A stretch of DNA of 64,000 nt from Mycolicibacterium agri (GCF_002553505.1 NZ_PDCP01000004.1:124001-188000); one strand, 5' to 3'; numbered from the stretch's first letter, positions 8,101-23,100 are shown. Program-made: numbers and translations. The notes: generated from the sequence alone by a model not told the origin.

Positions 8101-11100
8101 GACGCCGGGGTGGGTTCGACGGATTCGACCCGCCGGGCGAGCGCTTCGACGGTGCGCGCATTGAACACGTCGCCAAGGGACAGTTCGACCTCGAGTGTCG
8201 CGCGCACGCGGCTGATCAACCTGATGGTGGACAGCGAGTGGCCGCCGAGGTCGAAGAAGTCGTCGTCGACACCGACGTCATCGACGCCGAGAACCTCGCC
8301 GAACAGGCCGCACAGCGTGCGCTCGACCGCCGATTGCGGTGCGCGGCTCGGGTGCGCGCGGCCGCTTGGCGCCACGTCGGGCAGCGCCCGCACATTCAAC
8401 TTGCCGTTGTCGGTCAACGGCAAGGTGTCCAGTGTGGCCATGGCGGTGGGGATCATGTATGTCGGCAGCGTGGCCTTCAGGTGTGCGCGCACCTCCGCGA
8501 GCACCTCGGCCGACCGCCCCGGCGAGGGCACCACGTAGCCGACGAGTCGATGTGAGCCCGGCGTGTCGGGGTCGGGCCGGGCGATCACGGCGGCCTGCGC
8601 GACGCCGTCGTGTGCGGCCATCGCGGCCTGGATGTCGCCGAGTTCGACGCGATAGCCTCGGATCTTGACCTGATCGTCGGTGCGGCCGAGGAACTCGATG
8701 TTGCCGTCGAGGCGGCGGAGCACCAGATCGCCGGTGCGGTACATCCGCCCGGGCTCGAAGGGATTGGCGACGAAGCGGGAGGCGGTCAGCGCCGGCTGGC
8801 CGAGGTATCCGCGCGCCAGGCCGGCCCCCGCGATGTACAACTCGCCTGCGACGCCGGCGGGAACCGGCCGCAGCCACGCATCGAGGATGTGCGCCCTGGT
8901 GTTCCATATCGGCCTGCCCACAGTGGGGGTGGCGCTGTCGTCGGTGCCGCCGCCGAGCGTGTTGATGGTGTACTCGGTGGGCCCGTAGAGGTTGTACCCG
9001 TACCAACCCTGACCGTCGCGCAGCCGGCTCCACACCGTTGCAGAGACCGCCTCCCCGCCGAGCAGAACCAACACCGGCGGGTGACGCCGCGGGTCCAGCA
9101 GCCCCTCATCGAACAGCAACGCCGCGTACGTCGGCGTCACGTTGATCACGTCGATGCGGTGCTCGTGGCAGTACGCGACCAGAGCCGTTGCGTCCCTGCG
9201 TAACTGCTCGTCGCAGATGTGCACCTCGTGGCCCTCGATCAGCCACAGCAGCTCCTCCCACGACATGTCGAAGGAGAACGACACCGTGTGGGCGATCCGC
9301 AGCCTGCGGCCGCCCGCCTTGGCGATCGCGGGGGCGAAGATCGACTCCCGGTGGTTGAGGTGCATGTTGGTCAGGCCGCGGTGCGGCGTGATGACGCCCT
9401 TGGGCCTTCCGGTCGACCCGGACGTGTAGATCACGTAGGCCGGGTCGTCGAGGCCGGGGGAGTAGCCGTCCCACTCCGGGCTCATCGTCGCCAGTGACGC
9501 GGCGACCTCGGCGTAGTCGAGCGCGATGACGGGGCAGTCCGCGGTCATCACACCCGCGATGCGGTCCGCGGTGTCGGTCGTCGCCAGCACACACACCGGC
9601 CGCGCGTCGTCGAGCATGACGGCCAGCCGCTCGTCGGGGTAGTCCAATTCCAACGGCAGGTAGGCAGCGCCGGCGCGCAGCACCGCGAACAGCGCCACGA
9701 CGGTGTCGATCGATCGCGGAATGGCCAGCGCCACGGTGTTTTCCGGGCCGATGCCGCGCTGACGCAGCAGCCAGGCCAGCCGGTTCACCCTGCTCTGCAG
9801 TTCGAGATAGTCGATTCGCTGGTCGCCACACACCATCGCCGTGACCGCAGCGGACTCGGCGGTGCGCTCGGCCAGCAGGTCCATCACCGTGGCGTCGGGA
9901 ATGCCGTGGGATGTGGCTTCGGCCAGAGCGTCGCGTGCTCGGCGCTCGTCGGGAAGGGCGAGCGGAACGCCCGCCAACGGCGCGTTCGCGGTTTCGGTTT
10001 CGCCGATGAACAGCAGCAGCTGGCGCAGCCGGTCCAGTAGCCGCTGAGCGTATCCGCGCTCGACGACGTCGGGTCGGTACTCCAGCTTGACCCACAGCCG
10101 ACGCCCCGGCGACGCGACCCAGGTCAGCGGATAGTGTGAGGCGTCAATCGAATCGTGGCCGACGATGCCGTGTTCGGACTCCATGTCGGTGAACGTGTCG
10201 TCGTCGAGGAAGTTCTGCAGCACATAGAGGCTGTCGAATAACGGGCCGCCTCCCGACAGGGCGGCGTTGTCGCCGTTGGCCGCGGCCGCAGCGCGAGCGA
10301 TGTCGCCGAGCCCGATGTACTCGTGGTCCATCAGGCCGAGTCGGTCCGACTGCACCGTGCGCATGGTGTCGGCCAGTGTGCGGTCCGGATCGAGCCGCAC
10401 CCGGGTGGGCACCGTGTTGAGGAAAAGGCCGATGACCGAGTCGATGCCGTCGACGTCGGTGGGGCGGCCCGCCACCGTCGACCCGAAAACGACGTCGGCG
10501 CTGCCTGTTTCGTAGGCCAGCACCATGGCCAGTGCGGTGCTGATCATCGCGTTGAGGGTGAGTCCGCTGCGGCGGGCGCACGCCGTGAGCGCGCTGGACT
10601 CCTCGGCCGTCAGCGTGAACTCGAGGCGCAACGCCAGCGTCGGCGCCGTGCCGACCGCGTCGGGCACCAACAGGGTCGGCCCCGCCAGGTTCGCCAGCGC
10701 ATTCGCCCACGCCTTGGTGGACGCGTCGCGGTCCCGCGTCTGCAGCCAGCGCAGGTAGTCGGTGAAGTCCGCGACGGGCTGCGGCAGCGGAACCTCGGTG
10801 CAGCCGCGTCGGGCCGCCGCATACGCCGCGAACACCTCGCGCAGCAGCTGTTCACGCGACCATCCGTCGAGCAACAGGAAGTGGTAGCTGAAGATCAGCC
10901 GGTCGTGAACGCCTGTGCGGATCACCGTTATTCGCGCCAGCGGCGCGGCGTCCAACGCGAAGGTGCGAAGCCTGTCGGCGGAAGTGATCTGTTCGATGCG
11001 TTGCGCCACCGTCTCGGTCGCTAGCCCGGTCAGGTCGACGATCTCGGGCTCCCACACCGGGTCGGCGACAATGGCGGCTACCGGCTGCGGGAGATCATCG

Positions 11101-14100
11101 GCGAGGAAGATCGACCGCAACACCGGATTACGCCGCATCACCGCCGAATACGCGCTGCGCAGCGCGGCCGCGTCGATCGGCTCGGCGAAGTCGAAGACGT
11201 TCTGCACGATGTAGACCGCCGCCGTGGCGTAGCGGGCCTGGAAGTACACGCCCTCCTGCAGCGGCGACAACGGCCAGATCGCCTCGATCGGCACTTCGGC
11301 GACCGCGGTGATGTGGTCGATCTGAGCCTGCGACAGGTGCACCAGATCGACATCAGATGGGGTCAACGCACCCGCGCGGGGCGATTCCGTGTCGGCGACG
11401 GCGCCACCGAATTCGCGCAGCGCGTCGGCCCAGTGGTCGCCGAGATCGCTGACGTCCTCGGCGCTCAGGTCGCCGTCGGCGTAGGTGAGCGTGGCGCGCA
11501 GCACCGGACCATTGGCGGTCTCATCGCAGATCGCGTTGACCTCCAGCAAGTATGGGGTGGCGAGGTCTGGATTGGGACCGGTGCGCAATGCTTTCACCTC
11601 GGGCGCTGAATCCCAGTCGTCGGCGCCGTCGGCGACCCACCGGCCGAGGTAGTTGAACAACAGCTGGGGATTGGGCAGCCGGCCCAGCGCGGCCGCCGTG
11701 CGCGGGTTGCAGTACCGCAGCTGACCAAAGCCGAGCCCGCCGTCGGGGGCCGCGCGCAGCCGCTCCTTGACCTCCTTGAGGACCGCGATCGGATCCTCGA
11801 CATCGGTGGCGGGCAACCGCACCGGTGCGATCGACGTGAACCAGCCGACCGTCCGCGACAGGTCGAACGCGTCGCCCCAGCCGTCGCGCCCGTGCCGCTC
11901 CAGGTCGAGCACCAACGGCGCGTCGGCCGCCGCTCCGCACGCGACGCGCCACCGGCGGATCGCCAAATACAGTGCAGCGACCAATGTTTCGGTGACATCA
12001 GCGTTCGCGGCGGCGGGCACCGTCGTCAACAGCGGAACCGTCTCGGCCGGCGTCAACCGCACCTCGTGGTCGCGCGTCTGCCCGACGGTGAGCGTGACGA
12101 CGTTGGCGCCGGGGTCCAGCTCGCCCCCGGGAGCCAACACCGACGCCCAGTGCTCGAACTCCGCCAGTCTCGCTGCCTGCTGGGCGTTTTCGCTGACCGC
12201 GCGCGCGTACGTGCGGATCGAGGTCGGAACCGGGGGCAGTGTTGGGTGGTGGCCCGCCTGCACGGCACGGCATGCCTCGGCGAGGTCGTCGATGAGAATC
12301 CGCCAGGACACGCCGTCGACGGCCAGATGGTGTACGACCAACAGCAGCCGGCCCTGACGGTCGGGGCCGAGATCGAACCAGACGGCGGCAACGACCGTCC
12401 CCTCGGCGGGGTTCAGTCGGTCGGCCGCCGCGTCGGACTCGGCGGCGATCGTCTCCCGCAGCTGGTCGTCGTCGAGCCCGTGCGCATCGACGCGCAGTAT
12501 CGAAACCGGTGCGGCCGCTGTCGTTTCCAGCGACCACAGCGCCGGCGCGTGGCGATGCAGGCGCAGCCGCAGCGCGTCGTGCCGCGCGATCACCGCGTTG
12601 ACCGCCGCCTCGAGCTGGTTGACGGTCACGCCGACGGGCGTGCGAAGCAACTCGGCCTGGTTGAATCTGTCGACGGTGCCGCCGAGTTCGGCGAGCCGAT
12701 GCACGATCGGCGTCAGCATCACTTCGCCGAGGTCCGGTCCGGCGTCGTCGTCGGCGGCTGCGGCCGTCCCCTCGCACGCTTCGGCGAGCGCGGCCGGTGT
12801 GCGGTGGACGAACACCTGCTGCGGTGTGATGCGCACGCCGTGTCGCCGAGCGCGGTTGACCAGCTGGATCGCGACGATGCTGTCGCCGCCCACAGTGAAG
12901 AAGTCATCGTCGACGCCGACGTCGGCGGCAAGGATTTCGCTGCACAGAGCCGCCAGTAGCGATGCGGTATCGCGGGATTGGGTCGTCGGCCCCGATACCG
13001 TAGCGCCGGCTTGCGGGGGCGAAGGCAACGCCGCCCGGTCGAGCTTGCCGTTGGTGGTCAGCGGTAGCGCATCGACTTCGACGAACGCGGCGGGCACCAT
13101 GTAGTCGGGCAACCGTTCGGCGAGACGGGCCCGGGCCTGCCCCACGTCGAACGTGGGGTTCGCGACGACATATCCGATCAGCCTGCTGCGACCGTGATCG
13201 TCGGACCGCACGGCCGCGGCGGCGTTGGACACCTGCGGCAGCGCGGCCAGGGCCGCCTCCACTTCGCCGAGTTCGATCCGGAATCCGCGCAGTTTGACCT
13301 GTTGGTCGGAGCGACCGACGTAAACCAGGTCGCCGTCCTCGGTCCACATCGCGGTGTCCCCGCTGCGGTACAACCTCTCGCCGGCACCGTCGAACGGGTT
13401 GGCGACGAACCGGCTCGCGGTCAGCCCTGGCCTACTCACATAGCCGCGCGCCAGCTGCCCGCCGGAGATGTACAGCTCACCGACCACCCCGATCGGAACC
13501 GGCTGAAGGCTGCTGTCCAGCAGGTGAATCCGCAGTCCGGGGATGGCTCCGCCGATCACGCTTGCCGCGCTGCGCGTTTCGGCCGCATAGATGGGGCGGT
13601 GCGAGACGTGCACACAGGTTTCGGTGATGCCGTACATGTTGACCAGCCGCGGCGACGACCTGTGCCGGTCGAACCAGTCGGCGAGCCTGCGGACGTCGAG
13701 CGCCTCACCGCCGAAGATCACGTACCGCAGGGCAAGCTCGCGGCGGGCTCGTCGATCCGCCTCGATCAGCGGATAGAACGCCGACGGGGTCTGGTTGAGT
13801 ACCGTGACCCGCTCTGTGGCCAGCAAGTCGATGAACAGATCCGGGTCGAGTATCGCGTGTTGTTCGACGACGACGAGGCGCCCGCCGTGCAGCAGCGGCC
13901 CCCACAGCTCCCACACCGAGAAGTCGAACGCCGCGGAGTGGAACATCGTCCACACGTCGTCGGGCCCGAAGTCGTAGACCTCGGCGGCGGCCTGGAATAG
14001 CGCTCCCACGTTGCGATGCGACACCGCAACGCCTTTCGGCACCCCTGTCGAACCGGAGGTGTAGATGATGTAGGCGGCGTGGTCGGCGGTCAGCCCCGTG

Positions 14101-17100
14101 GCGGGCAGCGGTGTCGCCGGCTTGCGCCTTGCCGCATCGGTGAGCACCACGACGGGAATGCCGGCGTCGTCGAGCCGGTCCGGCCGGTCGGTGAGCACAC
14201 ACACCGGTTCCGAGTCGGCGACGATGTGGCGCAATCGCTGTGCGGGCGAGTCGATGTCGAGGGGAACGTATGTGCCGCCGGCCTTGATGACGGCCAGCAG
14301 CGCGACGATCAGGTTCGCCGACCGCGGCACTGCGACCGCCACCCGCGACTCCGGCCGCACGCCGCGGTCGATCAGTGTCGCCGCCACTGCGGCGGCGCGG
14401 GCGTCGAGTTCGGCGTACGTCAGGCGCTTGTCCCCACAGCTGACGGCGACCGCATCCGGCCAGCGTTCGGCCGCCGCACCGAACGCGTCGGCGAGCGTAC
14501 GATCCGGGCCCCGCCGCGACGTTGTCGACGCAGACAGCGCGCGTTCGGCTTCGGTGCGCAGGTCGATCCGGCCGACGGGCGTGTCGGGAACCTCGGCGAA
14601 GGCCGCCAGAATCCGTTCGACGTGTTCGGCGTACCGCTGCGCCTGCGGTTCGGTCACCACTGCGGCGTCGTATTTGATTTCGACGGTCAGCGAATTGTCG
14701 AGGTAGGCGACCAGCGACACCGGATAGTGCGGCGAATCGGTGCCGCTGAACCCGCGGAATTCCAAGGCGGACGTGTTATTTCGGCCAGACGACGGGAGCT
14801 TCGGGAAGTTTTCGACGACGACGATCGTGTCGAACAGCTCCCGTATCCCGGTCATCCGCGACAGTTCCGTCAACCCGATGTGCTGCGCGTCGAGCAGCGC
14901 GCTCTGCCGCTCCTGCAGATCGACCAGCGCCGCAGCGATCGTGGTGTCCGGTTCCCATGACATGGGCACGGGAATGGTGTTGATGAGCAGCCCGACGATT
15001 GAGTCGGTGCCCTCGAGTGTGCCGCCACGTCCGGACACGGTGGATCCGAAGACGACTTGTCGGCGGTCGAGCAGTCGCCCGAGAAGCACGCCCCACGCAC
15101 CGTGCAGTGCGGTGCTGACCGTGATTCCGCGATCCCTGGCTGCTGCGGTGACCGCGTGGGTGAGGTCGGGGGAGAGTCGCCGCACCGTGCTGCGGTGCTC
15201 ACCGACAGTGTGGCGGTTGGTGGGAACCAGCGTGGTCGCTTCTACGCCGACAAGGGCGGCCGACCATGCGTCGCGGGCGGCGGCGTGGTCGGCTGCGGCC
15301 ACGGTCTCGATGTGATCGCGCAAACTGACGGCGACCGGAGCGGGTTTCGGGCCAACGCCGATGCGGGAGTTGTAGTTGGCGACGACGTCGCCGAAGATCA
15401 CCGGGTAGGACCAGCCGTCGGCGATGATGTGATGCATCGTCTGAATCAGTCGGTGCTCGGTCGCGCTCAGGCTCACCAGCGTGTACCGCACCAACGGTGG
15501 CCGCGCAAGGTCGAACGGCCGCGACAGCGCCTCGGCGGCAACAGTTCCCACTTGCGTCTCGTCGCCATCGATGTGGTCGAACTCGACGGGCACGTCGGAC
15601 CAGATCACCTGTGCGAGGGTGCCGTCGGCTAGTTCACGGAATCCGGCCCGCAGCGCTTGATGCCGGTGGATGACCGCGGCGACGCTGTCGCGCAACCCAT
15701 CCGGATTCAGCGGGCCGACGAGTTCGGCGATCTGCTGAATGCGGTAGGTGTCCTGATAGCCGTCAAGTTCCCGTCCGTATGCATTGTGGAAGTACATCCC
15801 CTGCTGCAGGGGCAGCAGCGGCAACACGTCGTCGACCGGGGCCGTCTGCTCCCATTCGTCGATGTCGTCCTGGGTGACCGAGACGAGCGGAAAGTCTGAC
15901 GGGGTATGCCCGGTCAACGCATCGCATCTGGTCAAGGCGGTCAGCGCGGCGATCCACAGCGCGGCCAGGTCGGCGATGTCGTCGGCGTCGAGCAGGCCGC
16001 CCGGCCAGCCCAGCGTGATGGCCAGTTCGGTGCCGTCCGGTCCGTCTTCGGCGATGGCGTTGATCTCCAGGGCCACCGCGGGGTTGGCCGGGTCAACGCC
16101 CTCGCGGAGCGCGCCGATGCCAGGCACGGGCTGCCAATCTCTGCCGTTGCCGCCGGCGAACCGGCCCAAATAGTTGAACAGGATCTGCGGCGCGGGCCCC
16201 AGGCTGGGGGCCGACTGGTCGACATACCGGAGCACGCCGTAGCCCAAGCCGCGGTTGGGCACTGCACGCAATTGCTCTTTGACCGCCTTCGCCGCGGTTG
16301 CCAGCCGGCGGCCGGCGGCGAGAACGTCGATCCACGGCACCGGCCCAGGGTCGACCCTGACCGGATAGATCGCGGTGAACCAGCCGACGGTGCGGGACAG
16401 GTCGAGATCGCCCGGCGCGACATCGGGTTCGCGGCCATGTCCCTCGACGTTCACCACCGCTGCGGTGCCCTGGTCCTGCCCGCGATTGGCACGCCACTTC
16501 GCCAGCGCCAACGAGAACGCGGTGAGCAGCACATCGTTCACGCCGCCGTGGATCGCCGCAGGCACCGAGGACAGCAGCGCCGAACTGACATCGGGGTGCA
16601 ACGAGACACGGTGCGTGCGAACGGTTTCCGCGACATCCACAGCCGGGTCGAGCGGACGGCGGCCCAGGTCGGGGTCAGGGGTGCTCAGCACCTCGGTCCA
16701 GTACGGCACCTCGGCGTCGAATCGAGCTGTGGCGATCGCGTTCGACCAGGTGCGGAACGAGGTCGGGACCTCGTCGAGTTCGACCGGCCTGCCCCCGGCG
16801 ATGTCCTGCCAGGCCCGCGCGAGGTCTTCGCCGATGATGCGCCAGGACACCCCGTCGATCACGACGTGGTGGATCACCAGCAGCAACTGGCCCGGCGCGC
16901 CCGGTGTGTCATACCAGTGCGCGCGCACCATGACGCCGTGTTCAGGTGCGAGTTCGGCGGCCGCGGCCGCAGTGGCGGTGACGACGTCGGACGCGGACAG
17001 TGCGCCCTCGCGCCGCGACACCAACGCCGATGTGGGGACCCGGGATTGGGGCACGGTGAGACTCCAGCCCTCATCACCCATGTCGAGCCGGGCGCGCAGC

Positions 17101-20100
17101 ATCGCGTGGGTCGCGAGCAAGGCTTCGAGGACGCGCTCCAGCTGGTCGAGGGTGATCCCGGCCGGTGTGGACAGCACCATCGACTGATAGAAGTTCGACA
17201 GTGGTGTGCGCGCCTGCACCGTCTCGGCCAGCATCGGCGTCGGCGTGATCGCCCCTACGCCGGTGTCGGGCTCGTGAACCGTTGGTCGCGAATCGGTTTC
17301 AGCCGCCGCGGCCATCGCTGCGATCGTGCGGCGCCGGAAGACCTCGCGCGGGGTCAGGATCAGCCCGGCCTTGCGCGCCCGACCGCAGACGGTGATCGAC
17401 GAGATGCTGTCTCCGCCCAGCGCGAAGAAGTCGTCGTCGACGCCGATGCCGTCCACGCCGAGCACCGCCGACACCACCTCAAGCAACCTCGCCTCACGCT
17501 CCGTGCGCGGGGCGCGACTCGCGCCGCCGGTGACGGCCAGCGGCTCGGGTAGCGCTGCGACGTCGAGCTTTCCGTTGATCGTCAGCGGCAGGTCGGCCAC
17601 GACGCCGTAGCGGGTGGGCACCATGTAGTCGGGCAGCGCGGCGGCGAGGTGGTCGCGCAGACCGGCGACAAAGTCCGACGTCTCGGCCGGCTCGGTGGTG
17701 GGAACGACGTAGGCGGTAAGCGACTTCACCGCGGGGGCCTCGGGATTCGGCTGGCTGGATCGGACCACCACGGCGCAGCGCGCCACCCCGTCGGCCGCCG
17801 CGAGCACCGATTCGATCTCGCCGAGTTCGACGCGGTAACCGCGGATCTTTACCTGGTCGTCGGCGCGACCGAGGAAGTCCAGATGCCCGTCCGGTCGGCG
17901 GCGCACCAGATCACCCGTGCGGTACATGCGCTGGCCGGGCCGATACGGGTCGGCGACCATCGTGGCCGCGGTGGTGCCTGCTCGGCGGTGGTAGCCGCGG
18001 GCCAGGCCGACGCCCGCGATGTAGAGCTCCCCGACCGCTCCGTCGGGGACCGGACGCAGCGCAGCGTCGAAGATGTAGCCTCGGGTGTTCCAGATCGGTC
18101 GCCCCACAGTCGGTGTGGAGCTGTCGTCGGTACCGCCGCCCAGGGTGTTGATCGTGTACTCGGTCGGCCCGTACAGGTTGTAGCCGGCGCAGGCAGGATG
18201 GGCGCGCAGAACGGACCAGACGCGGTCGCCTACGGCTTCCCCGCCCAGCAGTACCAGTGCGGGCGGGTGTTGCCCTGCGTCGCCGCCGAGAAGCCCGGCG
18301 TCGAGAAGGTGGTGGGCGTAGGTCGGCGTCACGTTGATGACGTCGATCAGGTGCCGGTGGCAGTAGGCGACAAGGGCCAGCGCGTCGCGGCGCAAGTCCT
18401 CGTCGCAGATGTGCACCCGGTGGCCTTCGACGAGCCAGAAGAGTTCCTCCCACGACATGTCGAACGAGAACGACACTGTGTGGGCGACATTGAGCTGGCC
18501 GTCACGCCCGGCTCGGCGGACCCGTCGCACCGTCGGTTCGAAAATCGCTTCGCGGTGGTTGAAGTACATGTTGGTCAGGCCCGCGTAGCCGGTCAGCACA
18601 CCCTTGGGGCGGCCCGTCGAACCGGACGTGTAGATCAGGTACGCGGGATGCGCCAATCGTTCAGCGCCAGCTGCGAATTCACCGAGCTCTTCCGCGGTGA
18701 GCGGATCGGTCGACACGTCCGCCAACGCCGCGGCCGTTGCGGCATCGTCGACCGACACCACGGTGGCGCCGCGTTCCTCGGCGAATGTCGAAAGCTCCGT
18801 TCGATCCGTGGTGGTCAGCAGCAGTACGGGCCGGGCATCGTCGACGATCGTGCGGAGCCGCTCGATCGGCAGGTCGAGCTCGAGCGGCAGATATGCCGCC
18901 CCGGCACGTAGCACGGCGAACAACGCGACCACCATCTCGATGGATCGCGGCATTGCCAACGCCACAAAGGTTTCGGGTTCAGCGCCGTGGCGCCGCAGAT
19001 ACCGCGCCAGCTGCGAGACGCGGTCATCGAACTCGCGGTAGGTCAGCGTTCGGTCGCCGAAGACGAGGGCAACGGCGTCGGGGGTGGACGCGGCTCGGCG
19101 AGCCAGCAGCTCGGCGATGGTGACCGGTTCCAGCGGCCGTTCCGTCGCACGCCACCGGTCTTCGAGCTCCTCGCGGCGTCGCGGCGGGATCAGATCGACG
19201 GAGCCGACGGCGCGATCCGGCCGCTCGGCCAGCGCATCGAGCACCGCCAGCAGTTGGTCGACCATCTCCCTGGCGCGCGCGTCGCCGATCACCCGGTGCT
19301 CGAGCTTGACGGTCAGCTCGCGGCCCGGGGTGAGCACCCACGTCAGCGGGAAATGGGTGGTGTCGTGGTAGTCCACGCCGACGATGCCGTGGGCGGCCTC
19401 TAGGTCGGTGAAGGTGTCGTCGTCGAGGAAGTTCTGCAGGACCAGCAGGGAGTCGAACAGCGCCAGGCCCGAGTCGCCTGCGGCGCGCTGGATCTGGCCC
19501 AGGCCGAGGTGGTCGTGGCGCATCATCGCGACCCGCTGCTCACCGACGGCCCGGATGGCATCCGACAGCGAACGCGTCGGCGACAGGTCGACGCGGACCG
19601 GCACCGTGTTGAGGAACAGGCCGATGGTCTCGTCGATGCCGACGAGTTCGCCAGGGCGGCCCGCCACCGTCGCGCCGATGACCACGTCGCTGCGGCCGGC
19701 GTGGAAACCGGTCACGGCCGAAACCGCAGTCGTCACTACGGCGTTTAAGGTCGTGCCGAGGTCGTTGGCTTGTGCGAGAAGTCGTTCGGTGGTGTGCGCC
19801 GGGACCTTCACCACGATGCGGCCGGGCTCACTGCCGGGGTCGGCGTCGGGGTGGCCGGGCTCGACACCGCTGGCCAGCGTCGGCCCGTCCACGCCGGCTA
19901 GCAGCTCACGCCACGCATCGGCGGCCTCGACCTCGCCGACCCTTGCCAGCCACTCCAAGTGCGCGACCACGAGGTCGCCGTGCGGCTCGACCGCACCCTG
20001 TGCGCCGCGAGCGTCGTACAGCGCGAAGAGCTCTCGCAGCACCAACTCCCGCGACCACCCGTCGAAGAGCAGGAAGTGATAGGTGAACAGGATTCGGTCG

Positions 20101-23100
20101 CGTCCGCCGGGCATGCGGAGGACGGTCAGCCGGAGCAGCGGTGGGGAGGTGACGTCGAACGGTGTGGCGCGGTCGGCGTCGGCGGTGCGTTGCGCCAACC
20201 GCGCGGCCTGCGACGGGTCCTGCTGCCCGGTGAGGTCGATGACCGTGATGTCGGACGGCGGGTCGGCGACCACCACCTGCACCAGCGCGGTGGCGTCGGC
20301 GACGGGTTCGGGTTCGGCGTGCTCGACGGTGTGGAAGCCCACCCGCAGTTGCGGGTGCCTGCGCAACAGCGCGGTGAAGGCCTGCGCCATCGCGTCGACA
20401 TCGATGCGGCGAGCGAAGTCGAACGTGTTCTGCGCGATGTAGGTGGCTGGGGCGCTGCCGGCGTCAAGCGCGGTCTGGTAGTAGACGCCCTGCTGCAGCG
20501 GCGACATCGCCCAGATGTCCTCCACAGCAGCGGTTGACCGGATTCGGTCGATGGTGGCCTCCGACAGCCGCACCGTGCTGAACGGGACCAAGGGCCTGGC
20601 GGATTGGTCTGCGTCTGCCGGACGCGGTGCCGCCGCTGTGATGAGCGCCGCCAGTGCCACCGGCGTGCGGTTGCGGAACACGTCCTCGGTGGTGAGGTGG
20701 TAGCCCTTACGGGCGAGCCTGCTGGTGACCCGGATGGCGCCGACGCTGTCGCCGCCGAGCGCGAAGAAATCGGCGTCGGCGCTGACGGTGTCGCGGCCGA
20801 GCACAGCGGCCACCACCTCGACGACCGCGCGTTGCACATCGTCGGCGGGCGCGACGGCGGGCCGAGGCTTGTCATCGGCGTGCTTGACGAGCTCGATCAG
20901 CGCGGTGTTGTCCCGCTTTCCGTTGGGTAGCAGCGGAATCGCGTCGACCGCCCTGATCGAGGTGGGGAGCAGATGCCGCGGCAGCTCGTCGGCGAGGTCC
21001 GCCAAGACGGTGTCGGGTGCGGGCGCGTCGGGTTCGAGCACTACGGCGGCGGCGAGCGCGCAACCCGTGCCGAAGACGGCGGCATCGGACACGCCGGGTC
21101 GCCTGCGCAGCGCGGCCTCGACCTCACCGGGCTCGACACGGTTGCCGTTGATTTTCAGCTGGCTGTCGGCGCGGCCTGCGAACACGACGCGGCCATCCGG
21201 GAGCCGCGCGCCGAGATCGCCGGTGCGGAACATCCGATCGCCGTCGCCGGTGGCCACGAACCGTGTCGCCGTCTGGGCCGGCCGGCGCAGATATCCGCGC
21301 GCCAATTGCACGCCGCTGACATAGATTTCGCCGATCACGCCGTCAGGGACGTCGTTGAGGGTCCGGTCGAGGATGCGGATGCCCGCGCCGGGCACCGCCG
21401 TTCCGAGCGTCACGATGTCGTCGGGACCGTCGTGTTGTTGACCGGCGAGCACGTCGCCGGCCACCTCCGAGGAGCCGTACGAGTTGACGATGGCCGCACT
21501 CGGGCTGGCCGCGCGCAACGCCGCCAGGTGCGTGCGCTCGAGTGCCTCGCCGCTGACGATCCAGCGTTGCAGCGCGGCGACGGCGTCGGTGTGCTCGTCG
21601 GCCAGCGCCGCGGCCAGCGACGGCACCGCGAGCACCTGTTCCACCCGGTGGGATGCGATGATCTTCGCCAGGGCGGTCCCGTCGCGTGCAGCCTCGTCGT
21701 CGGCCAGCACCGTGCAGGCGCCCGCGGCCAGGCCCGCCAGCAACTCGGTGGTGCCGTCGATGAATGACAGTGAACTCTTGGCGAGCCGGGTCTGCGCGGG
21801 CCAGTCCGCGACCGCCCATGCCAGCCGGTTGGCAAGCGCGCCATGGGTTCCCACGACGGCCTTCGGCTCGCCGGTCGACCCCGAGGTGTACAGCACCGAC
21901 ACGGCGTCGAGCGGGCCGACCGCCACAGGCTCGAACTCAGCATCGCCCACGGTTTCGGCGGACACCATCGTCGTCTCGTCGGGAATGGCGCCTGCCAGCA
22001 CGGCGCGGCCCGCGTCGTCGACGAGTGCGGCGCGGGGGCGGGCGTGGTCGAGCATGAACTCGATGCGCGCCCGTGGATAGGACAGGTCGACGGGCAGGTA
22101 GGCGGCGCCCGCGCAGATGATCGCCCAGATCGCCGGGACGAGATCGGCCGATCGAGATGTCGCAAGCGCGACGATGTCACCGCGCCGCACACCAGCGTCG
22201 ACAAGTCGACGCGCCAAAACACTTGCGCGCGAGTCAATGTCGCCGAACGTCAATGCGGAGTCGCCGGTCACGAGAGCGGCGTCGTCGCGGTGCGCGGCGA
22301 TCGCGTCCGCGATCAGGTGGGTGACCGTCGACGTCCCGGCCCCGGGCGGGGGAGGGGTGGCGCCCGCAAGCGCGATGGTTCCGATCGGCGCGGCCGGATC
22401 GGCGATCAAGGCGTTCACCACATCGGTGAACGCGTGCGCGACCACGTCGGCGAAGGCATCGGAGACCTGGGCGCGGTCGTTGGTAACGGTCACCGTGACG
22501 GTGTCCTTGACGGCGATCATCACGGTCACCGCATAGTGCGGTGCCTCGACGACCGAGATGTCGCCGAGCCTCAGGTCGCCTTGGGCATGGGTTGCTGCGC
22601 CCAGGTTCTCGATGACGACCAGCGAGTCGAACAGCTCTGCGACGCCGGCGATTCGGTGGGCATCTTGCAGCGGCAGATGGTGGTGTTCGACAAGGTCAGA
22701 CTCGACACGGGCCAGTGCGCCCGCGACGGCCACCGCGTTGTCGTTCGGCGACCATGTGACCCGAACCGGGACGGTGTTGACCAATAGTCCCACCATCGTC
22801 TCGATGCCGTCGACGTCGCCGCCGCGTCCGGACACCACGGTGCCGAACACGACGTCGTCGCTGCCGGTGAGCCGGCCGAGCGTGAGTCCCCATGCTGTGT
22901 GCAGCAGTGTTCCAACCGTGACCGACGCCGTGCTCGCTGCCGCCGCTACGGCCGCCCTCGACGGCAACGTCGCGGTGCGGCTGCCGAATCCGCGCCCTTG
23001 CGCGACGGCGCTCGTACCGTCTGCCGCGGCGATCCGCGTCGGCTCGGCGATGCCGTCGAGTACACGCGCCCAAGCGGCCCGATCGGCTGAATCGTCACGT

